From assembly GCA_021202075.1 (NCBI GenBank), contig JAJQDT010000067.1, positions 6,056 through 70,055 of the forward strand: a stretch of DNA of 64,000 bases. The letters are read 5' to 3'. This document shows positions 25,901 to 33,934 of this stretch, in pieces (the first letter of the stretch is position 1; the number at the start of each line of letters is the position of its first letter). A program made the position numbers and the translations under genes. Under the pieces are notes generated by a model that had not been told where the DNA came from, searched no databases, and saw only the letters and a list, made by a program, of their open reading frames with translations. This DNA is from Lachnospiraceae bacterium. GTDB lineage: Bacteria > Bacillota > Clostridia > Lachnospirales > Lachnospiraceae.

Positions 25901-27692
25901 TCCAGATTTCCGTAATGGCTGTGCGGAACTCCTCGTTGTTATCCCATAGTGTTTTGAATGCTGCCACAAGGACTGCAATCACTGCCACCACCGCAAGGAC
26001 CGGTGCCGATATGCCGGAAATAGCGGTCGCCAACTTTCCAGCAGCTCCCGTCCCGGTCTGTACATGGTTGACCACCTTCAAAATCGAAGTACCGAGGTTT
26101 GAAAAATTTGTCATCGCCTTGCCGACCGTCCCGATCAGCGTACCGATGATAACCAACAGCGGACCGATGGCAGCCACCACAGCTGCGATGGTCACGATCG
26201 TCTGCCTTTGGCCTTCATCCATGCTGTTCAGCTTATCGACAAATCCCTGGACAGCCGAAACAATGCTTTTTATCGCTGGCATAAGGGTCTCACCAAATGC
26301 GATAGCAAGGCCCTCCAGTGCGGATTTCAAAATGGTAATCTGCCCGTTTAAGTTATCCAGCTGGGTATCCGCCATCTGCTGCGCCGCGTCCCCACTGTCC
26401 GTGATGGACTGCTGCAGCTCGTCCCAAGTATCCCCCGTGTTCGCAAGCAGAGCGTTCACAGAAGCCAGGTCGGTTTTATTGAAGATGGTGGAGATGATGT
26501 TGTTCTTCTCTTCCGAAGTCATCCCGTCCATGCTGGCGTTCAGGTCGGTCAGGATGTCATTCAGGGAGCGCATGTTGCCTTCGGAATCGTACACCTGCAG
26601 GCCAAGGCTTTCCATGCAGGTCGCCGCCGTATCGGTCGGGGACTGCAATGCCAGGATCACGTTTCGAAGGTGCGTACCACCTTCAGCGCCCTTGATACCG
26701 TTATTGGCAAGGATGCCTAAAGCCGTATTTAACTCGGCTGTCCCACCGGATAATGATTTTGCTGTTGCACCGATTTTCAGGATACCTTCGCCCAGCTGTG
26801 CGACTGAGGTATTGGTCGTGCTGGCGGTTTTTGCCATCTGGTCGACCATCGTCGATGCTTCGGAGGTATCCATGCCCAGGGCGGACATCGCGTCTGTTAC
26901 CATGTCGGACGCATCGGCAAGGTCGATGCTGCCGGCTGCAGCCAGGTTTAAAACCACCGGCAGCGTATCCGCCATCTCCTGCGTATCATAACCAGCCAGC
27001 GCCAGGTAGTTCAGCGCGTCCGCGCACTCCGATGCGGAAAAGGATGTGGTACTGCCCATTTCCTTTGCCAGGTCGGACAGGGCATCCATGGTGTTGACCG
27101 TCTGCCCGTTCAGTTCAGATGTGGCATCAGATGTAATGCCCATGGTCGCCTGCACCTGGGACATGCTGCTCTCAAAGCTTGCTGCCGTGGTCACAGCCGC
27201 CGTGCCAAGGGCAACAAGCGGAGCCGTGACTTTAGTTGTCAGCGATGTTCCTACATCGGAAATCTTGCTGCCGATGTCCTCTAAGGTGGAACCTACCTCG
27301 GAGATTTTATTCAGTGCTGTATTTGCTTCCGCCGCTTCATCCGCGAGGTTCTCAAGTTCCTGCTCCGTAGCAATGATTTCACGCTGCAGCGCATCGTATT
27401 GCTCCTGGGTAATCTCGCCGTTCTGCAGCTGTTCGTTTGCCTGCTCCGCAGCGGTCTTTAATGTCTCCAGCTTGGTCTTGGTGTCCTCGATGGCAGTGGT
27501 CAGCAGCTTTTGTTTCTGTGTCAGCAGTTCCGTATTGGATGGGTCGAGTTTTAAGAGCTTCTCCACATCCTTCAGCTGGGACTGCGTATTTTTGATTTCT
27601 GAATTGACAGATTTAAGGGCTGTCTGCAGACCTGTGGTCGAGCCATCTATCTCAACCGTAATTCCCTTCAGTGATGCACTGCGGCTTGCCAT
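22965..27692 (-). CDS. Tail tape measure protein
   Basis: 1575 residues. The N-terminus is a long coiled coil (residues 10-120, many K/Q/E/L). The TP901 tape-measure core follows (about 150-480: SFESSMSQVQATMG; FSASECADALNYLALAGYD; GIKGAEGGTHLRNVILAL). Hydrophobic helices occur near 500-570. Then come W-x-x-I/V repeats of TVWNAISTAVST type (about 650-960), a conserved H-F-S-V-P-D-E-G-P-L-S-D-A-D block near 1088, a second array of 11-residue W-S-x-I-K-S-T repeats (about 1150-1400), and a second copy of the S-x-P-x-E-G-P-L-S-D-A-D block near 1460. It fixes tail length and passes into the cell. ATG 27692 lies behind GGGGGTG. Confidence 0.95.
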   Translation of the reverse strand: MASRSASLKGITVEIDGSTTGLQTALKSVNSEIKNTQSQLKDVEKLLKLDPSNTELLTQKQKLLTTAIEDTKTKLETLKTAAEQANEQLQNGEITQEQYDALQREIIATEQELENLADEAAEANTALNKISEVGSTLEDIGSKISDVGTSLTTKVTAPLVALGTAAVTTAASFESSMSQVQATMGITSDATSELNGQTVNTMDALSDLAKEMGSTTSFSASECADALNYLALAGYDTQEMADTLPVVLNLAAAGSIDLADASDMVTDAMSALGMDTSEASTMVDQMAKTASTTNTSVAQLGEGILKIGATAKSLSGGTAELNTALGILANNGIKGAEGGTHLRNVILALQSPTDTAATCMESLGLQVYDSEGNMRSLNDILTDLNASMDGMTSEEKNNIISTIFNKTDLASVNALLANTGDTWDELQQSITDSGDAAQQMADTQLDNLNGQITILKSALEGLAIAFGETLMPAIKSIVSAVQGFVDKLNSMDEGQRQTIVTIAAVVAAIGPLLVIIGTLIGTVGKAMTNFSNLGTSILKVVNHVQTGTGAAGKLATAISGISAPVLAVVAVIAVLVAAFKTLWDNNEEFRTAITEIWNNICSTVTGFIDGIKERLSALGISFEGVGGILETLKAAWMEFCNLLAPLFEGAFSAVSTILSTVLNVITGLLDVFIGLFTGNWEQAWTGVKEIFSGIWEGISGILSTVLETIKGMVDVVLGWFGTNWETVWDNIKTFFEGVWNGISSFFSGILTGIQTVATTVWTAISSFFTTIFTAIQTTFTTVWNAISTAVSTVMTSIQTVITTVWTAISTAVSTVITTIQDTIVNTWNAIYSVIEPLLTAFQYLFETIWQAIQILIETALTAIQTKISEIWNAIVSFLTPILEGIKTTAETIWTGITTAISMALTAVQTAVTTVWNAIVSFITPILTSIQTAVSTAWNAISTAVSTVMRAISSTVSSMWSSIQTAVSTAVNSVKTTVSSVFNSIKSTVSSIMNSIKTAISSVFTSIVTAVSGKMTSIKTTIETGFNNAVSFITGLISDAKSWGSDMIQNIIDGITGKVQGIADAVTGIADKIRSFLHFSVPDEGPLSDADTWGSDMIDTIANGINGNSALTDAVNTVVSAVSTSLQGMVDSISTGFTTAWGSISSTVSSAMSTVSTTLSTAWSGITSTVSTTLSGLQSTVSTAWNGIQSTTSTVWNGIKTTMSTTWSGIKTTVSTAISGVKSTVSTAWSGIKSTTSTAWSGIKSTMSSTWSSIKSTVASTSSAVKSTISTCWSAIKSTNLSDWNSIKTTLSTCWTSIKSTISTATSGVKSTISTAWSGVKSTTSSTWSSIKSTMSSTLSSIKSTVSSTTSSVKSTVTSVWSSVKSTTSSSWSSVKSTVSSTLSNMKSSVSSGLSGIKSSFTSTFSSLVSSAASWGRDICSQIANGISSAASSVIAKAQSLAQSVKNIIGFSLPKEGPLSDADEYMPDFMELMAKGIQGNMGDVLENVRTVATGVRDMMSDGFTIPDMSSLNLPDLAFAGAGATNTTTTNNNQKTTNLGGVTIYVTGSDNQDAGDLAKEVANRINDMLDEDSSVYK
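23500..24310 (-). repeat. 33-bp (11-residue) repeat array in the tape measure
   Basis: More than 20 consecutive 11-residue steps of the form S-T-x-W-S-x-[IV]-K-S-T-x. This hendecad periodicity suits a long right-handed or straight coiled coil. Trp positions alternate with Ser/Thr in later copies. The array makes this stretch prone to unequal recombination. Confidence 0.8.
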
Positions 27693-27726
27693 CTGCTACA
27701 CCCCCATTTCCAAGCCATAAAATCAC

Positions 27727-27742
27727 CCCGGAACAATCCGGG
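27727..27742 (-). repeat. Hairpin between the GT frame and the tape measure
   Basis: CCCCGG and CCGGGG pair across a 4-nt loop (about 27727-27742). On the minus strand TGATTTTAT follows, so it could be a weak terminator that lowers tape-measure expression. Confidence 0.45.
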
Positions 27743-27759
27743 GTTTTGGTCATCCATAT

Positions 27760-28301
27760 TTAAAAAGCATCCATCTGCTGCTGTGTCGCCACCAGAGGAT
27801 AGTCATAATCATCATTTTGGTTTTCGATGAACATATCCGTAACCATGCCGATTGTTAAAAGGTCAAGGTCACGGATCGACAGCCCCAGCTGGACACAGCG
27901 CAGCATGAACAGGGCTGTCGTCATTTCGCGCTCAGTTTTGCGAGGTTTTTTTTAGACTCCGCGTCTGTCTGCACGTTCAGGCCCCACAGTTCAATCAGCT
28001 GCGGAAGCACCTGGTAAATGGAAAACGTATTAAACTGCTCCAGCCATTCATCCGGACTGTCCGGCACGCCTTTTGGATCAGCATGCTTTGCCATCACCCA
28101 GGCAAGGTCCTCAAACATCTCAAGGGAAAACATGTCCAGGTTGCTGGCATCCTCATCCCCCTCGCCGACCGCCTTTTCCAGCTGTCGCAGATCCTTGTAG
28201 ATGTCGCGCCCAAACTTAATGCGGTACATCCTCGGCACAGCCGCGCTTGCGCGGAACTTGCTCTCAACACCGTCAATATTGATTGTCTTTGTCAAAGCCA
28301 T
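27760..28301 (-). CDS. Tail assembly chaperone GT, product of -1 ribosomal frameshift
   Basis: The G frame (from ATG 28301) contains the heptamer A AAA AAC at 27951-27945, in the phase X-XXY-YYZ, within an A8 run. A -1 slip there enters an open frame that runs to TAA 27760-27762, giving about 180 residues. The added tail contains TALFMLRCVQLGLSIRDLDL and ends ATQQQMDAF. Tail-chaperone pairs just before the tape measure use this mechanism in many siphoviruses. The T part has no credible independent start. Confidence 0.85.
27921..28301 (-). CDS. Tail assembly chaperone G
   Basis: 126 residues, starting at ATG 28301 behind GGAGG. It is the short product of the chaperone pair: beta strand TKTINIDGVESKFRAS, then RMYRIKFGRDIYKDLRQLEKA and a helical second half ending in LAKLSAK. 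It lies between the major tail protein and the tape measure, where G/GT chaperones recruit tail-tube subunits to the tape measure. The slippery A8 run begins 8 codons before its stop. Confidence 0.85.
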   Translation of the reverse strand: MALTKTINIDGVESKFRASAAVPRMYRIKFGRDIYKDLRQLEKAVGEGDEDASNLDMFSLEMFEDLAWVMAKHADPKGVPDSPDEWLEQFNTFSIYQVLPQLIELWGLNVQTDAESKKNLAKLSAK

Positions 28302-28359
28302 AGTAATTTATCCTCCAATCATGTAAATGAGGCGGGTCTGCCCCGCCCCATATCAGTTA

Positions 28360-28974
28360 TCAGCCATTTGCATCGTCTTCCGTCTCTCCGGAAGTTGTCT
28401 CCGCCGCAGCCGCCTGCGGTTCATACACAGCATCAAACCAGCTGTTGTAGACATCATCGGATGTGGACGAGCAGGTCTTTGCCTTTACATAACCGTTCGC
28501 CAGCGGGGACGCAGTCAGTGACAATGTGTCAGTCTGCGGCTCCTTGGAATCCTCGGTCGTTGCCGACTCCATTGCCGGACGGGAACAGGTGCAATTGTAC
28601 AGCACATGTCTGGTAGCATGCTTGTCACCTTCGAATTGAAACATGAGAGCAAAGTGTTCCACTTCCACTTCCGTGTTCTCTGCCATAACTCCGTTGCTGT
28701 CCAGCTCTTCGTGAAGAATCTCCGTATAGAAACTCTCCGGGATGATGGCAATCTCAAGATCCCCACTGTAACCACTGTTGTTGTTCAGCACCACGTATAC
28801 GATATTGTCCGCGTACCACGGCTCGTTTTCTCCCTCCGGGTCCATGGAAAAGTTGACCGCACCAGGGATACGGGTCGGGGTGCCGTAGGTGACATTGCCA
28901 TCCTCATCAAATGTGGCAAGAGCGTAATATACGTTCTTAAGCCCAAATTTGACCTTATTCTTCTTGTTGGCCAT
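28360..28974 (-). CDS. Major tail protein (phi13-type)
   Basis: 204 residues. It starts KVKFGLKNVYYALATFDEDG and has TPTRIPGAVNFSMDPEG, typical of the phi13/major tail tube family, then an L-E-I-A-x-I-P-E-x-F segment. The end is Ala/Glu/Thr-rich and probably disordered. It polymerises into the tail tube. The Shine-Dalgarno is weak (AAGGTTAGG, about 8 nt from ATG 28974), odd for a major structural protein. Confidence 0.85.
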   Translation of the reverse strand: MANKKNKVKFGLKNVYYALATFDEDGNVTYGTPTRIPGAVNFSMDPEGENEPWYADNIVYVVLNNNSGYSGDLEIAIIPESFYTEILHEELDSNGVMAENTEVEVEHFALMFQFEGDKHATRHVLYNCTCSRPAMESATTEDSKEPQTDTLSLTASPLANGYVKAKTCSSTSDDVYNSWFDAVYEPQAAAAETTSGETEDDANG

Positions 28975-29006
28975 AATCAGTACCTAACCTTTCTTAATAT
29001 TTGCCC

Positions 29007-29324
29007 CTACACCACAAGGGAATAGAGGACTTCATACAGTTTCTCGGATTCAATCCAGACCTCTGTTTTCTCGAAGTACAGCTCGTGTGCTGTCAGAACT
29101 TCCTCCACAGCTTCCTCCAAATCCGGGTTCTTCTCATCGGTATAGAGCTCAATGTCGAGAGCCTTATCGCTGTGAAAAACTATATTATCCGCTGCGAATT
29201 GAACCGCATTCGGATAAAGGAAACAGATAAAAGGCGGGGCAGGAGACTCACCCTCTGCGAAATGATGGTAGGCGAATGGGATGCCCATCTCCCCCACCAT
29301 CGTAATCACTTCTTTGTGTGTCAT
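29007..29324 (-). CDS. Tail completion/neck protein (position-based)
   Basis: 105 residues, alpha/beta, with GIPFAYHHFAEGESPAPPFI and FHSDKALDIELYTDEKNPDLEEAVE. In HK97-like gene order this slot, between the gp10-like protein and the major tail protein, belongs to a tail terminator or completion protein (gp17/DUF3168-like). The sequence pattern agrees with this, but the family call is not certain. The gene ends 32 bp before the major tail protein and starts 1 bp after its upstream neighbour. Confidence 0.65.
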   Translation of the reverse strand: MTHKEVITMVGEMGIPFAYHHFAEGESPAPPFICFLYPNAVQFAADNIVFHSDKALDIELYTDEKNPDLEEAVEEVLTAHELYFEKTEVWIESEKLYEVLYSLVV

Positions 29325-29325
29325 A

Positions 29326-29709
29326 TCAGCCCTCCAACGCTTTCTGAATCAGCTCCACCAGCAGCTCCTCACCCTCTTCTTCAGCCGGAGCGATATGTGG
29401 GAATGCCCTCGCCCTGCCGCCCTGCCTGAGTGCATGGCCCTTTTCGAGAAGGTGGGCAAGCTGGTAGCGGTTCTTCGAATACACAGTCATCTGGATCGAT
29501 TCGGAACTTTCGGAGGTTGCCTTCGTCGCCCAGCTTTTTTTATAAGCGCCTGAGTCTACGGGAGCATTCGCAGAGATGCTTTCCTTTACGGACTTAGCTG
29601 TCTTTTTCACAGCTTCTTTCATGTCCTCCGCAGCCAGGGTCGCGTATTCTTCAAGTTCCTCGTTGATGGCATCCGCCATCTCGTCAATGCTTACCGTCCT
29701 GTTTGACAT
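29326..29709 (-). CDS. HK97 gp10-like head-tail protein
   Basis: 127 residues. It has the typical gp10 pattern: long helix EEYATLAAEDMKEAVKKTAK, then S-A-P-V-D-S-G-A-Y-K-K-S-W (here NAPVDSGAYKKSW), and H-L-L-E-K-G-H-A-x-x-x-G with a following H-I-A-P-A-E. These proteins sit at the neck and take part in head-tail joining. The ATG at 29709 overlaps the stop of the preceding gene by 1 bp. Confidence 0.85.
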   Translation of the reverse strand: MSNRTVSIDEMADAINEELEEYATLAAEDMKEAVKKTAKSVKESISANAPVDSGAYKKSWATKATSESSESIQMTVYSKNRYQLAHLLEKGHALRQGGRARAFPHIAPAEEEGEELLVELIQKALEG

Positions 29710-30053
29710 CAGCTCTCCCTCCTCTCCTTTTCACAGGAAATCTTGATGGATTCCTTCTGGTAGTTCATCATATCGACCGAGGTGATATTATAAGTCTCTC
29801 CCCGGAAGCGTACCCGGTAATGTGTAGAGTCAATCACAGCCAACTCCGAACAATAACGGACAGTGAAAACCAGCCCTCCATCAGTGACCGTGATCCCCGC
29901 CGCCTGCTGCTCCTTCTGCTGATAACTGGATGAGCCTGCGTAGGTATAACAGGCGAAATATTCCTCCCAGGTGTTTTTATGGTTGGCATTTTCATCCACC
30001 GCCGTGGTGTTCTTCTCAAAGGTAACCCTCTCGTTTAACAATGAAATCCTCAT
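29709..30053 (-). CDS. Head closure protein (SPP1 gp16-like)
   Basis: 114 residues, beta-rich: L-N-E-R-V-T-F-E-K at the start, W-E-E-Y-F-A-C-Y-T-Y, and H-Y-R-V-R-F-R-G-E-T-Y-N-I near the end. This matches the head closure/joining family that plugs the portal-connector channel. The start overlaps the preceding stop (TGATG), so translation is probably coupled. Confidence 0.85.
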   Translation of the reverse strand: MRISLLNERVTFEKNTTAVDENANHKNTWEEYFACYTYAGSSSYQQKEQQAAGITVTDGGLVFTVRYCSELAVIDSTHYRVRFRGETYNITSVDMMNYQKESIKISCEKERRES

Positions 30054-30385
30054 CAGAACACCCCTTCCCGGATGGCAAACAGCAGGTTTCGGAGGGTCAT
30101 TACCAGATCATGATGGTCTGCTTCCTCCCTGTGTTCAAAAAGGTAACCGACCGTATACAGGATAGCGACCTTCATCACTTCCCGTATCCGCTCCAGCTCC
30201 TCGTCCGTGTACATATCCTCGTCCTCGATTTCGCCACTCACTACAGACCACTTATCGGAATCGAGCCGCGCCACATCTGCACACAAATGTTTTGCAGTAG
30301 AAAGGAGGACGCCGATTAAAGCGTCCTCATCGGAACTGTCGACCCGAAGATAGGTCTTCGCCTCAGATAACGGAACTAAAACCAT
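30053..30385 (-). CDS. Head-tail connector (gp6-like)
   Basis: 110 residues, mainly helical. It has the family opening V-P-L-S-E-A-K-T-Y-L-R-V-D-S-S-D-E-D-A-L-I followed by a helix bundle and V-x-x-L-L-F-A-I-R at the end. HK97 gp6-type rings bind under the portal. The Shine-Dalgarno is GAGGAGG, 7 nt before the ATG at 30385. It follows the capsid gene after 24 bp. Confidence 0.88.
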   Translation of the reverse strand: MVLVPLSEAKTYLRVDSSDEDALIGVLLSTAKHLCADVARLDSDKWSVVSGEIEDEDMYTDEELERIREVMKVAILYTVGYLFEHREEADHHDLVMTLRNLLFAIREGVF

Positions 30386-30409
30386 ACGGCATCCTCCTCT
30401 CCATCAATC

Positions 30410-31618
30410 TCAGGCACCGGCAGCCATCTGGAGGACTTTCACAGCCTCCGTCAGGATGAGCTTACCATCCACGCGCTGGGTGGTCAGAAAACCAACCTGG
30501 TCGGTTCTTGCATAAAGCTCGTTCAATCTTCTGAACGTTCTCCCTGCTCGATCCGCAATCCAGTAATACGACATGTCTCCAAAGAGCAACACTTTATTCC
30601 CGGCTTCAACAGCTGGCATATAGGACGAAGTCTTCAGCGGACGGTTGAGCAGGGTATCCGGCTCTGCGATGCCAAGGCCCGGCTTCCAGATATAATTCCC
30701 GTTCGCATCCTTGATGGTCATCATCTGCAGCACTAGCGCCTCGTTGCAGAGGAAGGTTGCTTTTTTGCGGTACGGGGATCTTACCGAGTAGTACAGGCCA
30801 TAAATTTCATCAAAGGTCACCGCTGTCTGCGAGGCTGCGGTCACACCAATCTCTGCCCCCGCGTCGTCCAGGATGCCCAGCGGCTGGCCGATTCCGGTAC
30901 CTGTAATAAACGCTTTTTCTTCCGCGTTGCCCATGCTTACGCCAAAGCGGCGCGCGATATAGGATTCCAGGTCAAAAGCGGAATCGTGAAGTAGCTCATT
31001 GCTGATCTTGATCATTTCCCCCAGCTTATAAGCGGAAAGGGTAGCCTGCCCAAAAGTCATCGGCACCTCCGGAATTTCCTCGCCCTCGTCAATCCAGCTG
31101 GCCTCCCCGCTGGCTTCTGCAATCGGGATTTTCCGGGTGCCACTGCTGGTATGGATCACATGTGCCATCCCACGAAAAATGTTGTTCTCGTCCAGCGCTT
31201 CAACCAGCTGGCGTTCGAACTCGTTCGGGACAGTGTAGCCGCCCTCGGAGTCAACCCCAACAGACAATGCATTCTGAATTGCGCCATAATCCCCACGGTT
31301 CCGGATCATGTTCCAGAATGCAGCGTTGTACTCTGCCGTTCCCAGCGGGCTGGAAACTGCCGGCTGCTTATTCGCTGCACCCGGCTTGCTTATCACCGGC
31401 TTCGTGGTCGGGCTGGCGAGCTGTGCGTCAAATGCCTCCTGCTCTTCCAGCCGGGAGATTTCATCCCCCATTGCCTTCACATCCTTGACCATGCGGTTAT
31501 ACTGCTCTACCGCTTCCGCCGGGACAAGGTCATTCTCGCCGCGATGCTTTTCCAGGAACGACTTTGTCTGCTCCCAGAGCGCGGCCCTTTTGCTTCTAAG
31601 CTCTAAAACTTTGCTCAT
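30410..31618 (-). CDS. HK97-type major capsid protein
   Basis: 402 residues. Residues 1-100 are a charged coiled coil (delta domain, scaffold-like), expected to be cut off by the adjacent protease near the Pro/Lys/Ala-rich linker. The mature part begins about residue 105 and has the phage capsid pattern: GGYTVPNEFERQLVEAL, SGTRKIPIAE, AYKLGEMIKISNELLHDS, GTGIGQPLGIL, and a C-terminal VDGKLILTEAVKVLQM. It is the shell subunit. Confidence 0.95.
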   Translation of the reverse strand: MSKVLELRSKRAALWEQTKSFLEKHRGENDLVPAEAVEQYNRMVKDVKAMGDEISRLEEQEAFDAQLASPTTKPVISKPGAANKQPAVSSPLGTAEYNAAFWNMIRNRGDYGAIQNALSVGVDSEGGYTVPNEFERQLVEALDENNIFRGMAHVIHTSSGTRKIPIAEASGEASWIDEGEEIPEVPMTFGQATLSAYKLGEMIKISNELLHDSAFDLESYIARRFGVSMGNAEEKAFITGTGIGQPLGILDDAGAEIGVTAASQTAVTFDEIYGLYYSVRSPYRKKATFLCNEALVLQMMTIKDANGNYIWKPGLGIAEPDTLLNRPLKTSSYMPAVEAGNKVLLFGDMSYYWIADRAGRTFRRLNELYARTDQVGFLTTQRVDGKLILTEAVKVLQMAAGA

Positions 31619-31667
31619 ACGAATACCTCCATAATTTGATTGTTGATGATATAAAAAGAGCCGGGGT

Positions 31668-32507
31668 TCACCGTAAGAACTCCAGCTGCCTTTCCAAAAT
31701 CTGATACGGGACGCTCCCGTCCTCCGTTGTACCGTCCATCCCGATTTTAGGTGTCATCGGCTCCTCCGGCATCCGGTTCGTTACTGCCGAAACCGTTACA
31801 CCGAGATGGTTTAAGATCACCTGATTCATGAGACGGGTGGAGTAAAGGTGTACGCCTTTCTTTTCATCATCGTCCTCATCTTCATCCTCATCCGGCTTCT
31901 TCTTATCCGGCTCATCAGGATTGTCGGGTCCTTCCTCTTCTTCCTCCTCTTCGTCCGGCTCTTCCTTTGCCGTAAAGAGGATTTCGTCACAAAAGCCGTA
32001 TTTCAGGGCATCCTTAGCGTCCAGCCACGACTCATTGCTCATGAGCGTGGAAATCTTATTGTGGGACAGCCCTGTCTTGGCGCTGTAGGCGTTGATGATG
32101 GATTCCTTGACAGCATCCAGCGTTTCGATGGCCTTCTCCATGTCCGCACGGTTGCCCATCGCCACAGTAGCGGGGTCGTGCAGGAACATCATAGCCACAG
32201 GGGACATCAGTACCTTATCTCCCGCCATCGCAACAACGGTCGCGGCAGATGCAGCCACAGCATCAATCTTGACGGTCACCTTACCCTTATAGTCGCGAAG
32301 CATCGTATAGATTTCTGCTGCCGCAAACACTGAGCCGCCAGGGGAGTTAATCCAGACCGTAATGTCACCCTCCCCGGATTCCAGTTCTGAACGGAACCAT
32401 GCAGGGGTCACGGAATTGCCCCAGGTATCTTCCGCATCAATGGGTCCTTCCAGACGCAGCGTCCTCTCGCCAGCGTCATTAGTGACCCAGTTCCAGAATT
32501 TCTTCAT
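31668..32507 (-). CDS. ClpP-like prohead maturation protease
   Basis: 279 residues. The ClpP-type fold shows INSPGGSVFAAAEIY, the nucleophile in AVAASAATVVAMAG (Ser about 87) and H-D-P-A with His about 110. After residue 190 comes an extremely acidic D/E-rich tract (about 195-230), then a C-terminal region that may act as internal scaffold. It trims the capsid delta domain. It overlaps the portal gene by 4 bp (ATGA). Confidence 0.92.
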   Translation of the reverse strand: MKKFWNWVTNDAGERTLRLEGPIDAEDTWGNSVTPAWFRSELESGEGDITVWINSPGGSVFAAAEIYTMLRDYKGKVTVKIDAVAASAATVVAMAGDKVLMSPVAMMFLHDPATVAMGNRADMEKAIETLDAVKESIINAYSAKTGLSHNKISTLMSNESWLDAKDALKYGFCDEILFTAKEEPDEEEEEEEGPDNPDEPDKKKPDEDEDEDDDEKKGVHLYSTRLMNQVILNHLGVTVSAVTNRMPEEPMTPKIGMDGTTEDGSVPYQILERQLEFLR

Positions 32508-33919
32508 GAAAACGTTCTCCCTTCTTTTCGCCTGTTCTCACCCGGCTGATTATCTCTGTCACCTTCGGATTCTCCTTCCTCCGGCTGTTCTTTTGTCTCT
32601 TCCGGCTCCTCTTCATCCGGTGTTTCTTCCTTCGGAGGTGTTCCTTCCGTGTTCACACCATAAGCTGAACCGGCATCCTTAAGTTTGGTATAGCTGCCGT
32701 TCAGGTAATAGTCGTCTCCCCCATCCTCTGCCGGGATCGGGTCGAGGTTCTCTAAGCGGCGGATTTCATTGGGTGACATGAAGCCATTGGAGAATGCCAC
32801 AGCGTAGCCGTTCATCCTGCTCTGGTAATCACCCCGGAGCAGCCCGTCCACATTAAATTTGGGGAAATACAAGTCCTGCTCCTCTTCCAGCAGGAGGTCC
32901 TTAATAATCCCCTGCTCCCAGCGCACCACCCAGGGGGTAATGGAATGCTGGACGAAATCAATGCCCTGGTGTTCAATATTGGAAAACGTGGCGTGTTCCA
33001 GATCCTGCACCAGATGCGGCGGCACACGGAAAATCCGGCAGATTTCAGCCACGCTGAATTTACGTGTCTCCAAAAACTGCGAATCCTCCGGAGGGAGGGA
33101 AATTGCTTTGTAGTGCATGTCCTCCTCCAGCACTGCCACCTTGTGGGCATTGGATGCCCCGCCGTAAGCGATATCCCATGCCTCCCGCACCCGCTCCGGA
33201 TTTTTCAGGACACCGGGGTGTTCAAGGACGCCGCTGGGCTGGGCACCGTTCCGGAAGAATGCGGAGCCGTATTTTTCCACAGCAATGGCACTGCCCAAGC
33301 TGTTCTTCATCATGGCAATCGGGCTGAACCCCACAAGCCCGTTGAACCCCATGCCTGGGATATGGAGGATTTCCTCCCGTTTGAAGTAATAATCCTTTCC
33401 GGTCTCGCCCGCCTTGTCATCTTCATAAGCATGGTAGACATAAAAAATCTGCCCCTGCTCATCCCTGTCCACTTCCACGAACTGCGGCTGCAGCGGGTAT
33501 AGCCCAATGATCTGGTTTTTCCCATCTCTTACAATCTGCGCGTAAGCATTGCCCCACAGCAGAAGGTGCATCGTCATGGACTCCCGGAAGCTAAAGCTTG
33601 TCATCTCCGGATTGGGCTGCCGGTATAAAATCTTGTACAGCGGGTGGTCGGTCGCTTTTTCCTTGGAATCCCCGTCCTTATACCGGTAAAGATGGAGCGG
33701 CAGGCCTGCCACCGTTTCAGAAAGAAGCCTGACACAGGCATATACTGTGGCGATCTGGAGGGATGAATGCTCATCCACCCGTTCCCCGCTGTCTGCCATC
33801 CCAAACATAAATGTGCTGGCAGAGCTGCGGACGCTGTCCTGGATATCCGGCAGCCCTTCCTTCGTCTCCGGAGCATCCCTCGGCCTCCCGGTAATCCCAA
33901 GCCAATCAAATAATTTCAT
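32504..33919 (-). CDS. Portal protein, HK97 type
   Basis: 471 residues. Portal signatures include ATVYACVRLLSETVAGLPLH, HPLYKILYRQPNPEMTSF, LLLWGNAYAQIVRD and, near 260-290, the VAEICRIFRVPPHLVQDL block. The last 60 residues are Glu/Pro-rich. The dodecamer forms the DNA entry channel at one capsid vertex. ATG 33919 has GAGGAGG 6 nt upstream and lies 15 bp after the terminase stop. Confidence 0.95.
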   Translation of the reverse strand: MKLFDWLGITGRPRDAPETKEGLPDIQDSVRSSASTFMFGMADSGERVDEHSSLQIATVYACVRLLSETVAGLPLHLYRYKDGDSKEKATDHPLYKILYRQPNPEMTSFSFRESMTMHLLLWGNAYAQIVRDGKNQIIGLYPLQPQFVEVDRDEQGQIFYVYHAYEDDKAGETGKDYYFKREEILHIPGMGFNGLVGFSPIAMMKNSLGSAIAVEKYGSAFFRNGAQPSGVLEHPGVLKNPERVREAWDIAYGGASNAHKVAVLEEDMHYKAISLPPEDSQFLETRKFSVAEICRIFRVPPHLVQDLEHATFSNIEHQGIDFVQHSITPWVVRWEQGIIKDLLLEEEQDLYFPKFNVDGLLRGDYQSRMNGYAVAFSNGFMSPNEIRRLENLDPIPAEDGGDDYYLNGSYTKLKDAGSAYGVNTEGTPPKEETPDEEEPEETKEQPEEGESEGDRDNQPGENRRKEGRTFS

Positions 33920-33934
33920 CTCGTGCCTCCTCGT

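Noticed and set aside
23101-26991. Very long plus-strand open frames (755 and 536 codons) opposite the tape measure
   Set aside because: They are antisense shadows produced by the repetitive, stop-poor tape-measure coding sequence. They have no ribosome sites and no recognisable domains.
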